Shown here piece after piece: positions 1-6,571 of a stretch of DNA of 9,325 nucleotides. Numbering within the stretch: position 1 is the stretch's first letter; each line of letters begins with the position of its first letter. The position numbers and the translations under genes are program-made. Under the pieces are notes generated by a model, which searched no databases, was not told the DNA's origin, and saw only the letters and a program-made list of their open reading frames with translations. This DNA is from JAYVIQ01 sp043770215 (GTDB taxonomy: Bacteria > Bacteroidota > Bacteroidia > Cytophagales > JAAEPT01), in the NCBI GenBank assembly GCA_043770215.1, contig JAYVIQ010000005.1, positions 1 to 9,325 of the forward strand. Direction: 5' to 3'.

Positions 1-1129
1 AAATTAGCTCAAATCCGAACTCTTTTTTTACCTCCTGAGCATCTGCCCAAGGATCATAAACGCTAACTTTTAGTCCATAAGAAATAAGTTCTTTATAGAT
101 GTCTATAATCCTTGTGTTTCTTATGTCTGGGCAGTTTTCTTTAAAAGTAAGTCCTAAAATAAGCACTCTAGCTTCTTTTACTTTAAAATCTCTGTTAATA
201 ATTAATTTAATTGCTTGAGAAGCTACATAAGCCCCCATACTATCGTTTAATCTTCTACCTGCTAAAATTATTTCTGGATGATAACCTACCTCTTGCGCTT
301 TTTGTGCTAAGTAATACGGATCTACTCCTATGCAATGCCCACCAACTAATCCTGGTTTAAAAGGTAAAAAATTCCATTTAGTACCTGCCGCAGCTAATAC
401 ATCCTGTGTACTTATCCCTAACAAAGTAAATATTTTAGACAACTCATTTATAAATGCAATGTTTATATCCCTTTGCGAGTTTTCTATGACTTTTGCGGCC
501 TCTGCAACTTTTATAGAACTTGCTTTAAATGTACCCGCTGTTATAATTGAGGCATATAAATCATCTATTTCGGTAGCTTTTTCAGGTGTAGAACCAGACG
601 TTACTTTCAAAATTTTAGCTACTGTATGTTCTTTATCTCCTGGATTAATTCTTTCTGGAGAATACCCACAAAAAAAGTCGATATTAAAAACTAAACCAGA
701 TTCTTTTTCTAAAATAGGTACACATTCCTCTTCTGTGGCGCCTGGGTAAACGGTTGATTCATAGATAACAATATCGCCTTTTTTTAAAACCTTACCTACT
801 GTAGCAGAAGCCTTTAGTAATGGAGTTAAATCTGGCTTATTATTTTTATCAATTGGAGTAGGTACAGTAACTATGTACACATTTGCTTTTTGTATTTCTA
901 AACTATCTTTAGTACAAAAAAGACCTATTTGTTCATCATTTATTACTTTCAAGACAGATTTTAACTCATCTGGTGCAATTTCTAAGGTTTTGTCTACTCC
1001 TTTGTTTAGTTGTTCTATTCTGGATTGATTTATATCAAAACCGATTGTATTGTATTTTTTAGCAAATTCCACAGCCAAGGGAAGTCCTACATACCCTAGT
1101 CCTATGATTACTATTTTTTTATCTGACAT
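1..1129 (-). CDS. Nucleotide-sugar 6-dehydrogenase, WbpO/TviB/CapL type (3' end cut by window edge)
   Basis: This is an NAD-dependent UDP-sugar dehydrogenase that oxidises C6 of a UDP-N-acetylhexosamine (UDP-GlcNAc or UDP-GalNAc type) to the uronate in the cytoplasm, supplying a precursor for capsule or O-antigen. Translating the minus strand from the ATG at 1129-1127 gives 376 residues before the edge. The family is usually about 420-430 residues, so only the end of the C-terminal domain is missing. Visible landmarks are the Rossmann loop GLGYVG at residues 10-15, Thr126 in STVYPGAT, Glu159 in YSPERINPG, Lys213 and Asn217 in KVIEN, the catalytic Cys266 in GGHCIGVDPYY, and the C-terminal motif TFKENCPDIRN. 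The YSPERINPG variant and overall sequence favour the WbpO/TviB branch over UDP-glucose dehydrogenase (Ugd), but substrate cannot be fixed by reading. It is transcribed away from the GH5 gene and probably belongs to a polysaccharide cluster lying to the left. Confidence 0.95.
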   Translation of the reverse strand, partial: MSDKKIVIIGLGYVGLPLAVEFAKKYNTIGFDINQSRIEQLNKGVDKTLEIAPDELKSVLKVINDEQIGLFCTKDSLEIQKANVYIVTVPTPIDKNNKPDLTPLLKASATVGKVLKKGDIVIYESTVYPGATEEECVPILEKESGLVFNIDFFCGYSPERINPGDKEHTVAKILKVTSGSTPEKATEIDDLYASIITAGTFKASSIKVAEAAKVIENSQRDINIAFINELSKIFTLLGISTQDVLAAAGTKWNFLPFKPGLVGGHCIGVDPYYLAQKAQEVGYHPEIILAGRRLNDSMGAYVASQAIKLIINRDFKVKEARVLILGLTFKENCPDIRNTRIIDIYKELISYGLKVSVYDPWADAQEVKKEFGFELI

Positions 1130-1462
1130 ATTATAAATTTTGCTTATTCTACCCAAAAACAATTCAAAGAATCAAAAACATCATTTGTTTTATATTAACA
1201 TTTATTTAATAATGGAAATTTACCAAGTATTTGACTAATATTCAACTTGCAAGAGTTATATCCTTACAAATTAAGTAAATTAATAAAAAGGAAAACACTC
1301 TTTTGTTTTATTGGTAGTCTATGTACCACTTGTTTTTTTGGGTTTCAATAAAAGCTTATTTTCTGACTTAGATTCAAATTAGAAAACCAATTAATTTTTA
1401 CAAAATATAACTTTACACTAAATCAAAAAATAAAACACAAACACCTAATGATAAAACATGTC

Positions 1463-1534
1463 TTGGTTTTAAAGTAGGTTACTTTTATTCATTCTATTTT
1501 TTGTTAAAACCAGTTGAAATACTCAAAAAACTGG
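1463..1534 (+). repeat. Two overlapping inverted repeats that cannot both fold
   Basis: TGGTTTTAA (1464-1472) is the perfect reverse complement of TTAAAACCA (1504-1512), extendable by a T-G wobble (1463/1513), with a 31-nt spacer. CCAGTT (1510-1515) is the reverse complement of AACTGG (1529-1534), with a 13-nt loop. Both use bases 1510-1513, so in an RNA only one could form at a time. The downstream arm ends about 97 nt before the GH5 start. Stems are short and the region is AT-rich, so chance pairing is a real possibility. Confidence 0.35.
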
Positions 1535-1546
1535 ATTTGAAATAAA

Positions 1547-1577
1547 ATCAAACATCTTAAAACGAATATCAAACATC
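1547..1577. repeat. 10-bp direct repeat pair with 21-bp period upstream of the GH5 gene
   Basis: ATCAAACATC occurs at 1547-1556 and again at 1568-1577. The offset is exactly 21 bp, two turns of B-DNA, so both copies lie on the same helical face, 54-84 bp before the GH5 start. That is a suitable position for an activator or repressor site. A looser relative, ATCAAAAACATCATTT, is found at 1171-1186, about 42 bp upstream of the dehydrogenase start; apart from two extra A's it matches the second copy plus its 3' flank. The regulator is unknown, and binding is inferred from spacing only. Confidence 0.4.
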
Positions 1578-1630
1578 ATTTTCTATCATAATATATAATT
1601 TTAATATAGTTCAAATCTAAAAATGAAAAA

Positions 1631-3361
1631 ATGAAAAAAATTACATTACTCTCAATCTTTTGTTTTCTTTATTTAAATTCTTGGAGCCAAGGAAGTAAGC
1701 TAGCATTACCTGATGGACGAAAAGCATTTTGTAGCGGTATGAATATTGCTTGGAATAACTTTGGAAATGATGTTGGAGATACCCCAATAGACACCAATCA
1801 TTTTAAAAAACTATTAGATGATGTCAAAAGTGCTGGTGGAAACACAGTAAGATGGTGGTTATTTACAAATGCATCCACTGCCCCAAAATTTACAAACGGT
1901 CTTGTTTCTGGCTTGGGTACTCAATCTATATTAAACATTAAAAAAGTATTAGATTTAGCTTCACAAAGAAAAATGACTGTTGTATTATGCCTTTTCTCTT
2001 TCGATTTATTGCAAACTACTCAATATGGAGTAAATGCTTACAACAATAAACAAATGCTCACTACAGATGCTGGTGTAAATGCATGTGTGAGCAAATGTAT
2101 AGTCCCTTTGGTTACAGCCATAGGGGCACATTCAGGCATCAACTGCTGGGAAATATTTAATGAGCCTGAAGGCATGCTTCCAGATGGTGGCTGGACAAAC
2201 GAAAGAATTTCCATGTACGACATACAACGTTTTGTAAATAGAGCAGCAGGAGCAATTCATAGAGCTGTGCCTAAAGTTTTAGTATCCAATGGATCAAAAA
2301 GTTTTTTCTTCCTATCTCCTACTATTGGTAAAAATTTTTATACAGATATTGAACTTAAAAATGCTGGAGGTGATTCAGATGGTTTTTTAGATTTTTATCA
2401 GGTGCATTATTATGACAATGAAGGTGCTCCTGGCACACAACATTCTCCTTTCCATCATGACGCAGCGTATTGGAAAATGGACAAACCCGTATTTGTAGCC
2501 GAGTTTGGAGCAAAAGGATATAGTACAAACTTTACTATGACTTCTGAAGAATGCTACAAACAAATTTATAACAGAGGATATGTTGGGGCTCTGAGCTGGA
2601 CATATACCAACCATGACGGATTTGGTGGTTTGCCTGAATCTAAAAATGGGCTTAGTTTTTTATACAATAATTACACCTCTAACTTAACTTTTGGTCCTGT
2701 AGCGCCATCATTTAATTTTGGCACAAATATAGCCCTTGGAAAAACAACATCTGCTTCTTCTACCCAAACTAATTCTACAAATATTTCTGGAAATACAACT
2801 GATGGTAATGCATCTTCAAGATGGTCTAGCCAATATTTAGACAATCAATTTATAATTATAGACTTACAAAAATCATACTCAGTAGAAAACATGGTACTAA
2901 AATGGGAAAATGCTTTTGCCAAAAATTATGAAATTCAGATTTCTAATAACCAACAAGTATGGCAAAATTTATACGCTACCAATAATGGCTTAGGAGGAAC
3001 AGAAATTCACAAAAACTTACAAGGAAATGGTAGATATGTGCGTTTAAAACTAAACACCAGAGCTACCTCATGGGGATTTTCATTATTTGAAATAGAAATT
3101 TACGGTACACTTTCCCCTATTACAGGATTAGATGATGTATTATCAATGAGGAATGAATTTTCTTATCCCAATCCGTTTCAAAATGAACTTTATATAACCA
3201 ATGACAGTAATAACTTAATTTCTATCAGGAGTTCATCTGGTGAACTAGTATATAGCGGAAGAGACCAAACAATAAATACTAAAGAACTCTCAAAAGGAAT
3301 ATATATTGTGAGTTATTCTGATGTGGATGGAACACACATAAACAAGATAACAAAACAATAA
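1631..3361 (+). CDS. Secreted GH5-like glycoside hydrolase with F5/8 type C (CBM32-like) domain and T9SS sorting signal
   Basis: This is an exported polysaccharide-cleaving enzyme of 576 residues. Residues 1-20 form a signal peptide (MKKITLLSIF then a hydrophobic stretch ending NSWSQ). Residues about 25-350 are a clan GH-A (GH5-like, endo-glucanase/mannanase type) barrel: Arg74 in NTVRWW, the acid/base Glu178 in WEIFNEP, His259-Tyr260 in QVHYYD, the likely nucleophile Glu291 in VFVAEFGA, and Trp323 in LSWTY. Residues about 366-491 resemble an F5/8 type C discoidin/CBM32 module (start NIALGK, end FEIEIYG). Residues about 510-576 match a T9SS type A C-terminal sorting domain (YPNPFQNEL, LSKGIYIV, terminal KITKQ), predicting passage through the type IX secretion system and attachment at, or release from, the surface. 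The gene stands alone, flanked by 501 and 233 bp of non-coding DNA, between the dehydrogenase and flippase genes. The target could be the cell's own exopolysaccharide or an environmental glucan or mannan; sequence reading does not decide. An earlier ATG at 1623 is followed by a stop after three codons, so 1631 is the start. Confidence 0.9.
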   Translation: MKKITLLSIFCFLYLNSWSQGSKLALPDGRKAFCSGMNIAWNNFGNDVGDTPIDTNHFKKLLDDVKSAGGNTVRWWLFTNASTAPKFTNGLVSGLGTQSILNIKKVLDLASQRKMTVVLCLFSFDLLQTTQYGVNAYNNKQMLTTDAGVNACVSKCIVPLVTAIGAHSGINCWEIFNEPEGMLPDGGWTNERISMYDIQRFVNRAAGAIHRAVPKVLVSNGSKSFFFLSPTIGKNFYTDIELKNAGGDSDGFLDFYQVHYYDNEGAPGTQHSPFHHDAAYWKMDKPVFVAEFGAKGYSTNFTMTSEECYKQIYNRGYVGALSWTYTNHDGFGGLPESKNGLSFLYNNYTSNLTFGPVAPSFNFGTNIALGKTTSASSTQTNSTNISGNTTDGNASSRWSSQYLDNQFIIIDLQKSYSVENMVLKWENAFAKNYEIQISNNQQVWQNLYATNNGLGGTEIHKNLQGNGRYVRLKLNTRATSWGFSLFEIEIYGTLSPITGLDDVLSMRNEFSYPNPFQNELYITNDSNNLISIRSSSGELVYSGRDQTINTKELSKGIYIVSYSDVDGTHINKITKQ

Positions 3362-3472
3362 TGCACAACTGCTTTGAAAACATTTGGTTAATCTTAAGTA
3401 AACTTTAATGAAATATAGTTTAGCCTCATAACTTTCTAACAACAATAAAAAGTGAAGATTTTTTTCAAAGAC

Positions 3473-3535
3473 TTTAAACTTAATGTGCACTAGAAATTGA
3501 TTAAAAAATCTACTAGTGCATAATTAAGCTTTAAA
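3473..3535. repeat. Long imperfect inverted repeat (about 20 paired bases), possible terminator or regulatory hairpin
   Basis: Three successive arm segments pair: TTTAAA (3473-3478) with 3530-3535, CTTAAT (3479-3484) with ATTAAG (3523-3528), and TGCACTAG (3486-3493) with CTAGTGCA (3513-3520). The only interruptions are a bulged C3529 and G3485 opposite TA (3521-3522). The 19-nt loop contains a small inner hairpin (GATT 3499-3502 with AATC 3507-3510). It lies 112 bp after the GH5 stop and 60 bp before the flippase start. No T tract follows the stem on either strand, so it is not a textbook intrinsic terminator, although ending the GH5 transcript remains the simplest role. Confidence 0.6.
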
Positions 3536-3564
3536 AAAAAGACTTTTAAATGACAAGAATTTTG

Positions 3565-3572
3565 TACTTTAG
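3565..3572 (+). promoter_or_regulatory. Possible -7 element for the flippase gene
   Basis: TACTTTAG matches the Bacteroidota -7 consensus TAnnTTTG at all but one position and ends 22 bp before the TTG start codon, implying a short leader. There is no TTG element 17-23 bp upstream, so support is weak. Confidence 0.3.
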
Positions 3573-3594
3573 CAGTATAAATAAGTAAAAAAAT

Positions 3595-5079
3595 TTGTCA
3601 TCAATAAAGAAATTAGCGGGCCAAACGGCGGTATATGGTTTAAGTTCTATTTTAGCTAGAGCAATAAATTTTTTATTAGTCCCTTTTTATACCTACTACA
3701 TGAGTGCTCACTCTTTTGGCATTCTATCCGAGTACATGGTTTATATTGCATTTTTAATAGTGGTACTTACTTTTGGTATGGAAACTACTTATTTTAGGTA
3801 TTCTCAAGATAAAGAAGAAGAACCTAAAGTTTTTAGCCAACTATTGCTTTATGTACTTTGCTTATCTTTTTTGTTTTGCATTGGTTTAATAGCTTTTTCA
3901 CCACAAATAAATACACTTTTAGGAGCTACTGGAGATGAAAACTACATAAAATTGCTGGCTGGAATTTTGTTTTTAGATGCTGTATCTGCGTTGCCATTTG
4001 CTAGACTTAGAAACAAAAATTCGAGCCTTAAATTTATTTTCATAAAAGTAACTAGTATCTTGTTGAATGTTTCTTTAAACATACTTTTTGTTTGGTTTTT
4101 ACCTATAAAACTAGGAATGAAAGAACTTGTAGTTGGAAACTTAAGTTTTGACTTAACAGATCAAGTGTCTTGTATTTTATGGGCAAATCTTCTGGCAAAC
4201 TCCATTTTCCTTTTCTTTTTTGCCAAAGATCTTAGCTCAATAGGAAAATATTGGAATAAAAAATATTTCAAACCTGCCATTAAATACGCATATCCCGTTA
4301 TGATTCTTGGACTTGCGGGATTAATTAATGAATTGATTGATAGACTTATGCTAAAAGAGATTTTACCTTCTAATTTTTATAAAGACATACATGTAAGTCC
4401 TGTAGAAGCCATGGGTATTTATTCTGCCAATTATAAATTTGCTATATTCATTACTTTAGCCATACAGGCGTATAGGTATGCTGCCGAGCCTTTTTTCTTC
4501 AAAACCCAAAAAGATAAAAATTCAAAAGAAACATTTGCCAAACTAATGACAGTTTTTTCATTAATTTTACTTTTATCGGCAACATTTATTAGTGTTTTCA
4601 GACAAGAAATAGGTCTAATTATCCTTAGAAACAAAATCTTTAGGTTAGGAATAGATGTTGTGCCTATTTTACTTTTAGCCAATGTGTGCGTTGGCATATA
4701 TTATAACTTGAGTGCCTGGTATAAACTCACTGATAAAACGATCTATGGAACCCTAATTGGTATTTTCGGAGCTATACTTACATTAATTATAAATTACCTA
4801 TTTATTCCTTATTTAGGATTTATGGCATGTGCTTATGCTACTTTAATATGCTATGCTAGCATGATGCTTTTATCTTATTTCTTAGGCCAAAAATACTATC
4901 CTGTTCCTTACAACATAAAAAAAATAGGATTTTATTTTCTTAGTAGCATCAGTGTAATTTATGGATCTATTTATCTTATAGAGCCTATCCCTTATGCTTT
5001 TGTTTACAAACTAATGTTGATGATTGGTTGTGTGTTTTTCTTATATAAATTTGAATTTAGAAAGGTTTTAAAATCTTAA
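3595..5079 (+). CDS. Wzx-like polysaccharide/lipopolysaccharide flippase, TTG start
   Basis: This is a polytopic inner-membrane protein of the MOP/Wzx superfamily (Polysacc_synt type), predicted to flip undecaprenyl-linked glycan units to the periplasmic face. The 494 residues contain some 12-14 hydrophobic segments, for example near residues 12-32, 44-63, 82-102, 117-134, 148-168, 193-210, 233-248, 277-292, 318-338, 354-372, 383-403, 407-428, 444-462 and 469-484. Family-like features are an N-terminus KKLAGQTAVYGLSSILAR and the conserved-looking GMETTYFRY at 61-69. The start is TTG at 3595: an in-frame stop lies at 3586-3588, and the first in-frame ATG (3700, residue 36) would delete most of the first helix and the family's typical N-terminus. 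No Shine-Dalgarno sequence is visible, only an A-rich leader. Its position between a sugar-nucleotide dehydrogenase and a sugar nucleotidyltransferase fits a glycan export role. The exact substrate is unknown. Confidence 0.92.
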   Translation: MSSIKKLAGQTAVYGLSSILARAINFLLVPFYTYYMSAHSFGILSEYMVYIAFLIVVLTFGMETTYFRYSQDKEEEPKVFSQLLLYVLCLSFLFCIGLIAFSPQINTLLGATGDENYIKLLAGILFLDAVSALPFARLRNKNSSLKFIFIKVTSILLNVSLNILFVWFLPIKLGMKELVVGNLSFDLTDQVSCILWANLLANSIFLFFFAKDLSSIGKYWNKKYFKPAIKYAYPVMILGLAGLINELIDRLMLKEILPSNFYKDIHVSPVEAMGIYSANYKFAIFITLAIQAYRYAAEPFFFKTQKDKNSKETFAKLMTVFSLILLLSATFISVFRQEIGLIILRNKIFRLGIDVVPILLLANVCVGIYYNLSAWYKLTDKTIYGTLIGIFGAILTLIINYLFIPYLGFMACAYATLICYASMMLLSYFLGQKYYPVPYNIKKIGFYFLSSISVIYGSIYLIEPIPYAFVYKLMLMIGCVFFLYKFEFRKVLKS

Positions 5080-5083
5080 TTTT

Positions 5084-5114
5084 TTGTTATTCACAAAGAC
5101 AAAATGTAAATTTA
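5084..5114 (+). promoter_or_regulatory. Bacteroidota-type promoter for dut and downstream genes
   Basis: TTG at 5084-5086 is followed after 20 bp by TAAATTTA at 5107-5114. The consensus is TTG, 17-23 bp, TAnnTTTG, so only the last base differs. The -7 box ends 8 bp before the dut ATG, which would put the transcript start within a few bases of the start codon and give a leaderless or nearly leaderless mRNA. It sits in the 43-bp gap after the flippase stop, so the cluster from dut onward may be expressed independently of the flippase. A 6-bp inverted repeat (5082-5087 with 5099-5104) overlaps it. Confidence 0.5.
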
Positions 5115-5122
5115 GATAATCT

Positions 5123-5557
5123 ATGAGAATCAACATAATAAACACATCAAAACATGCATTACCAAAGTTTGAGACCGAAGGTTCTGCAGGTATGGATGTA
5201 AGAGCTAACATCAAGGAATCAATCAATTTAAAGCCTCTAGAAAGGAAATTAATTGGCACAGGATTATTTGTAGAATTGCCTTTAGGATATGAAATACAAG
5301 TTAGACCTAGAAGCGGCTTGGCATATAAACATGGGATTACTGTATTAAATTCTCCAGGTACAATAGATGCAGACTATAGAGGAGAAATAGGGGTTTTATT
5401 AGTAAATTTATCTGACACCCCTTTTTTGATAGAAGATGGAGAAAGAATAGCACAACTAGTAATTGCAAAACATGAACAAGCTATTTTTATAGAAGTTGAC
5501 GAATTATCTGATACTGAAAGAGGTAAAAGTGGTTTTGGTAGCACAGGAAAAAATTAA
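5123..5557 (+). CDS. dut: dUTP diphosphatase (dUTPase)
   Basis: This enzyme hydrolyses dUTP to dUMP and pyrophosphate in the cytoplasm, keeping uracil out of DNA and feeding thymidylate synthesis. The 144-residue length is normal for the homotrimeric family, and all five signature motifs are intact: I AGMDVRA (22-28), II RPRSGLA (61-67), III GTIDADYRGE (79-88) with catalytic Asp82 (equivalent to Asp90 of E. coli dUTPase by motif alignment), IV GERIAQLVI (106-114), and V RGKSGFGSTG (133-142), which closes over the active site. It follows the flippase after 43 bp that contain a candidate promoter, and precedes the nucleotidyltransferase by 3 bp. Co-transcription with envelope genes is unusual by function, but I recall this gene order as common in flavobacteria. 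Confidence 0.97.
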   Translation: MRINIINTSKHALPKFETEGSAGMDVRANIKESINLKPLERKLIGTGLFVELPLGYEIQVRPRSGLAYKHGITVLNSPGTIDADYRGEIGVLLVNLSDTPFLIEDGERIAQLVIAKHEQAIFIEVDELSDTERGKSGFGSTGKN

Positions 5558-5560
5558 AAG

Positions 5561-6571
5561 ATGAAATTAATAATACCAATGGCAGGAAGAGGGACTCGTT
5601 TAAGACCTCACACACTAACAGTTCCGAAACCATTATTGCCCATTGCTGGCAAACCTATTGTTGAGCGTTTAGTTGAAGATTTAATTGCTGTTTGTCCAGA
5701 AAAAGTAGATGAAATAGCATTTATTATAGGAGATTTTGGTCCAGAAGTAGAAAATAGTTTATTACAAATTGCTACAAGATTAGGAGCCAAAGGCACTATC
5801 TGCCATCAAAAAGAACAATTGGGTACTGCTCATGCTGTACTGTGCGCTGGAGATGCATTACAAGGGAATATAATTGTAGCTTTTGCTGATACCCTTTTTA
5901 GAACAGATTTTGTTTTAGATACAACACAAGATGGAATAGTTTGGGTAAAAAAAGTAAGTAATCCGTCTGCCTTTGGTGTTGTAAAATATGATCAAGACAA
6001 CGTAATCACAGATTTTATAGAGAAACCAGAAGCGTTTATATCTGATTTAGCCATCATTGGAATATATTATTTTAATGACGGAAAAAACTTAAGAAATGAA
6101 TTGCAATTCTTGATAGATAATGATGTAAGGATAAAAGGAGGCGAGTTTGGATTAACTACTGCTTTAGAAAACATGAAAAGCAAAGGACTAAAACTAAAAA
6201 CAGGTGCTGTTGAAGATTGGTTAGATTGTGGAAATAAAGAATCTACTGTAGATACAAATAAAACATATTTAGGATATTTATTGGGAGATAAAAATCTAAT
6301 TTCAACTGATTTAGAAATAGTTAATTCCATAATTATAGAACCTTCTTACATTGGGAAAAATGTGAAAATCATTAATTCTATCGTTGGACCTTTCGCTTCT
6401 GTTGGCAGTGGTACAATTATTGAACACTCAATAATAGAAAATAGTATTGTACAAGATATGACTAAAATATCTAATCTAGTACTAAAAGATTCTATGATTG
6501 GAAATAAAGCAGTAGCTGTAGGTAAAGCAAATGATTTGAGCATAGGTGATTTTTGTGAGGTAAAACTGTAA
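5561..6571 (+). CDS. Sugar-phosphate nucleotidyltransferase with left-handed beta-helix tail
   Basis: This enzyme is predicted to join a sugar 1-phosphate to an NTP to make an NDP-sugar plus pyrophosphate, in the cytoplasm. It has 336 residues. The N-terminal NTP-transferase domain (about 1-240) has the nucleotide-binding signature GRGTRLRPHT (9-18) with PKPL (22-25), QLGTAHAV (86-93), a probable metal-binding Asp110 in FADTLF, EKP at 154-156, and VEDWLDCGN (217-225). Residues about 255-335 carry isoleucine-rich hexapeptide-like repeats (SIIIEPSYIG, SIVGPFASVG, SIIENSIV) typical of a short left-handed beta-helix as in RmlA/GlmU-like enzymes. It could be a glucose-1-phosphate thymidylyltransferase, a uridylyltransferase or a mannose-1-phosphate enzyme; sequence alone does not choose. 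It starts 3 bp after dut and its stop directly abuts the next ATG, implying one operon. Confidence 0.93.
   Translation: MKLIIPMAGRGTRLRPHTLTVPKPLLPIAGKPIVERLVEDLIAVCPEKVDEIAFIIGDFGPEVENSLLQIATRLGAKGTICHQKEQLGTAHAVLCAGDALQGNIIVAFADTLFRTDFVLDTTQDGIVWVKKVSNPSAFGVVKYDQDNVITDFIEKPEAFISDLAIIGIYYFNDGKNLRNELQFLIDNDVRIKGGEFGLTTALENMKSKGLKLKTGAVEDWLDCGNKESTVDTNKTYLGYLLGDKNLISTDLEIVNSIIIEPSYIGKNVKIINSIVGPFASVGSGTIIEHSIIENSIVQDMTKISNLVLKDSMIGNKAVAVGKANDLSIGDFCEVKL

Larger units (their letters stand above)
1130..1630. other. Gene-free divergent intergenic region (501 bp)
   Basis: This stretch separates the minus-strand dehydrogenase from the plus-strand GH5 gene and should carry the promoters of both. 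I see no credible coding frame and no tRNA-like or rRNA-like sequence. It is very AT-rich with many A and T tracts. It contains a 21-bp-spaced direct repeat (1547-1577) and overlapping inverted repeats (1463-1534), listed separately. I could not find a convincing Bacteroidota promoter (TTG, 17-23 bp, TAnnTTTG) for either gene. The nearest candidates, TGGATTTG at 1532-1539 and TAATTTTA at 1596-1603, each lack a correctly spaced upstream TTG. Confidence 0.7.

Noticed and set aside
330..749. Plus-strand open frame of 139 codons
   Set aside because: It lies antisense to the dehydrogenase, whose catalytic motifs are clearly on the minus strand. Its translation has no recognisable domain.
1596..1603. 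TAATTTTA as a -7 box for the GH5 gene
   Set aside because: It matches TAnnTTTG except at the last base, but no TTG lies 17-23 bp upstream, and such strings are common in this AT-rich DNA.
1623..1634. Three-codon mini-ORF (ATG AAA AAA TGA) whose stop overlaps the GH5 start
   Set aside because: Runs of ATGAAAAA arise easily in this A-rich leader. With no sign of conservation, calling it a regulatory leader peptide is unsupported.
3290..3490. Minus-strand open frame covering the GH5 end and intergenic DNA
   Set aside because: It is largely antisense to the T9SS sorting domain, has no domain or signal, and its coding look comes from base composition.
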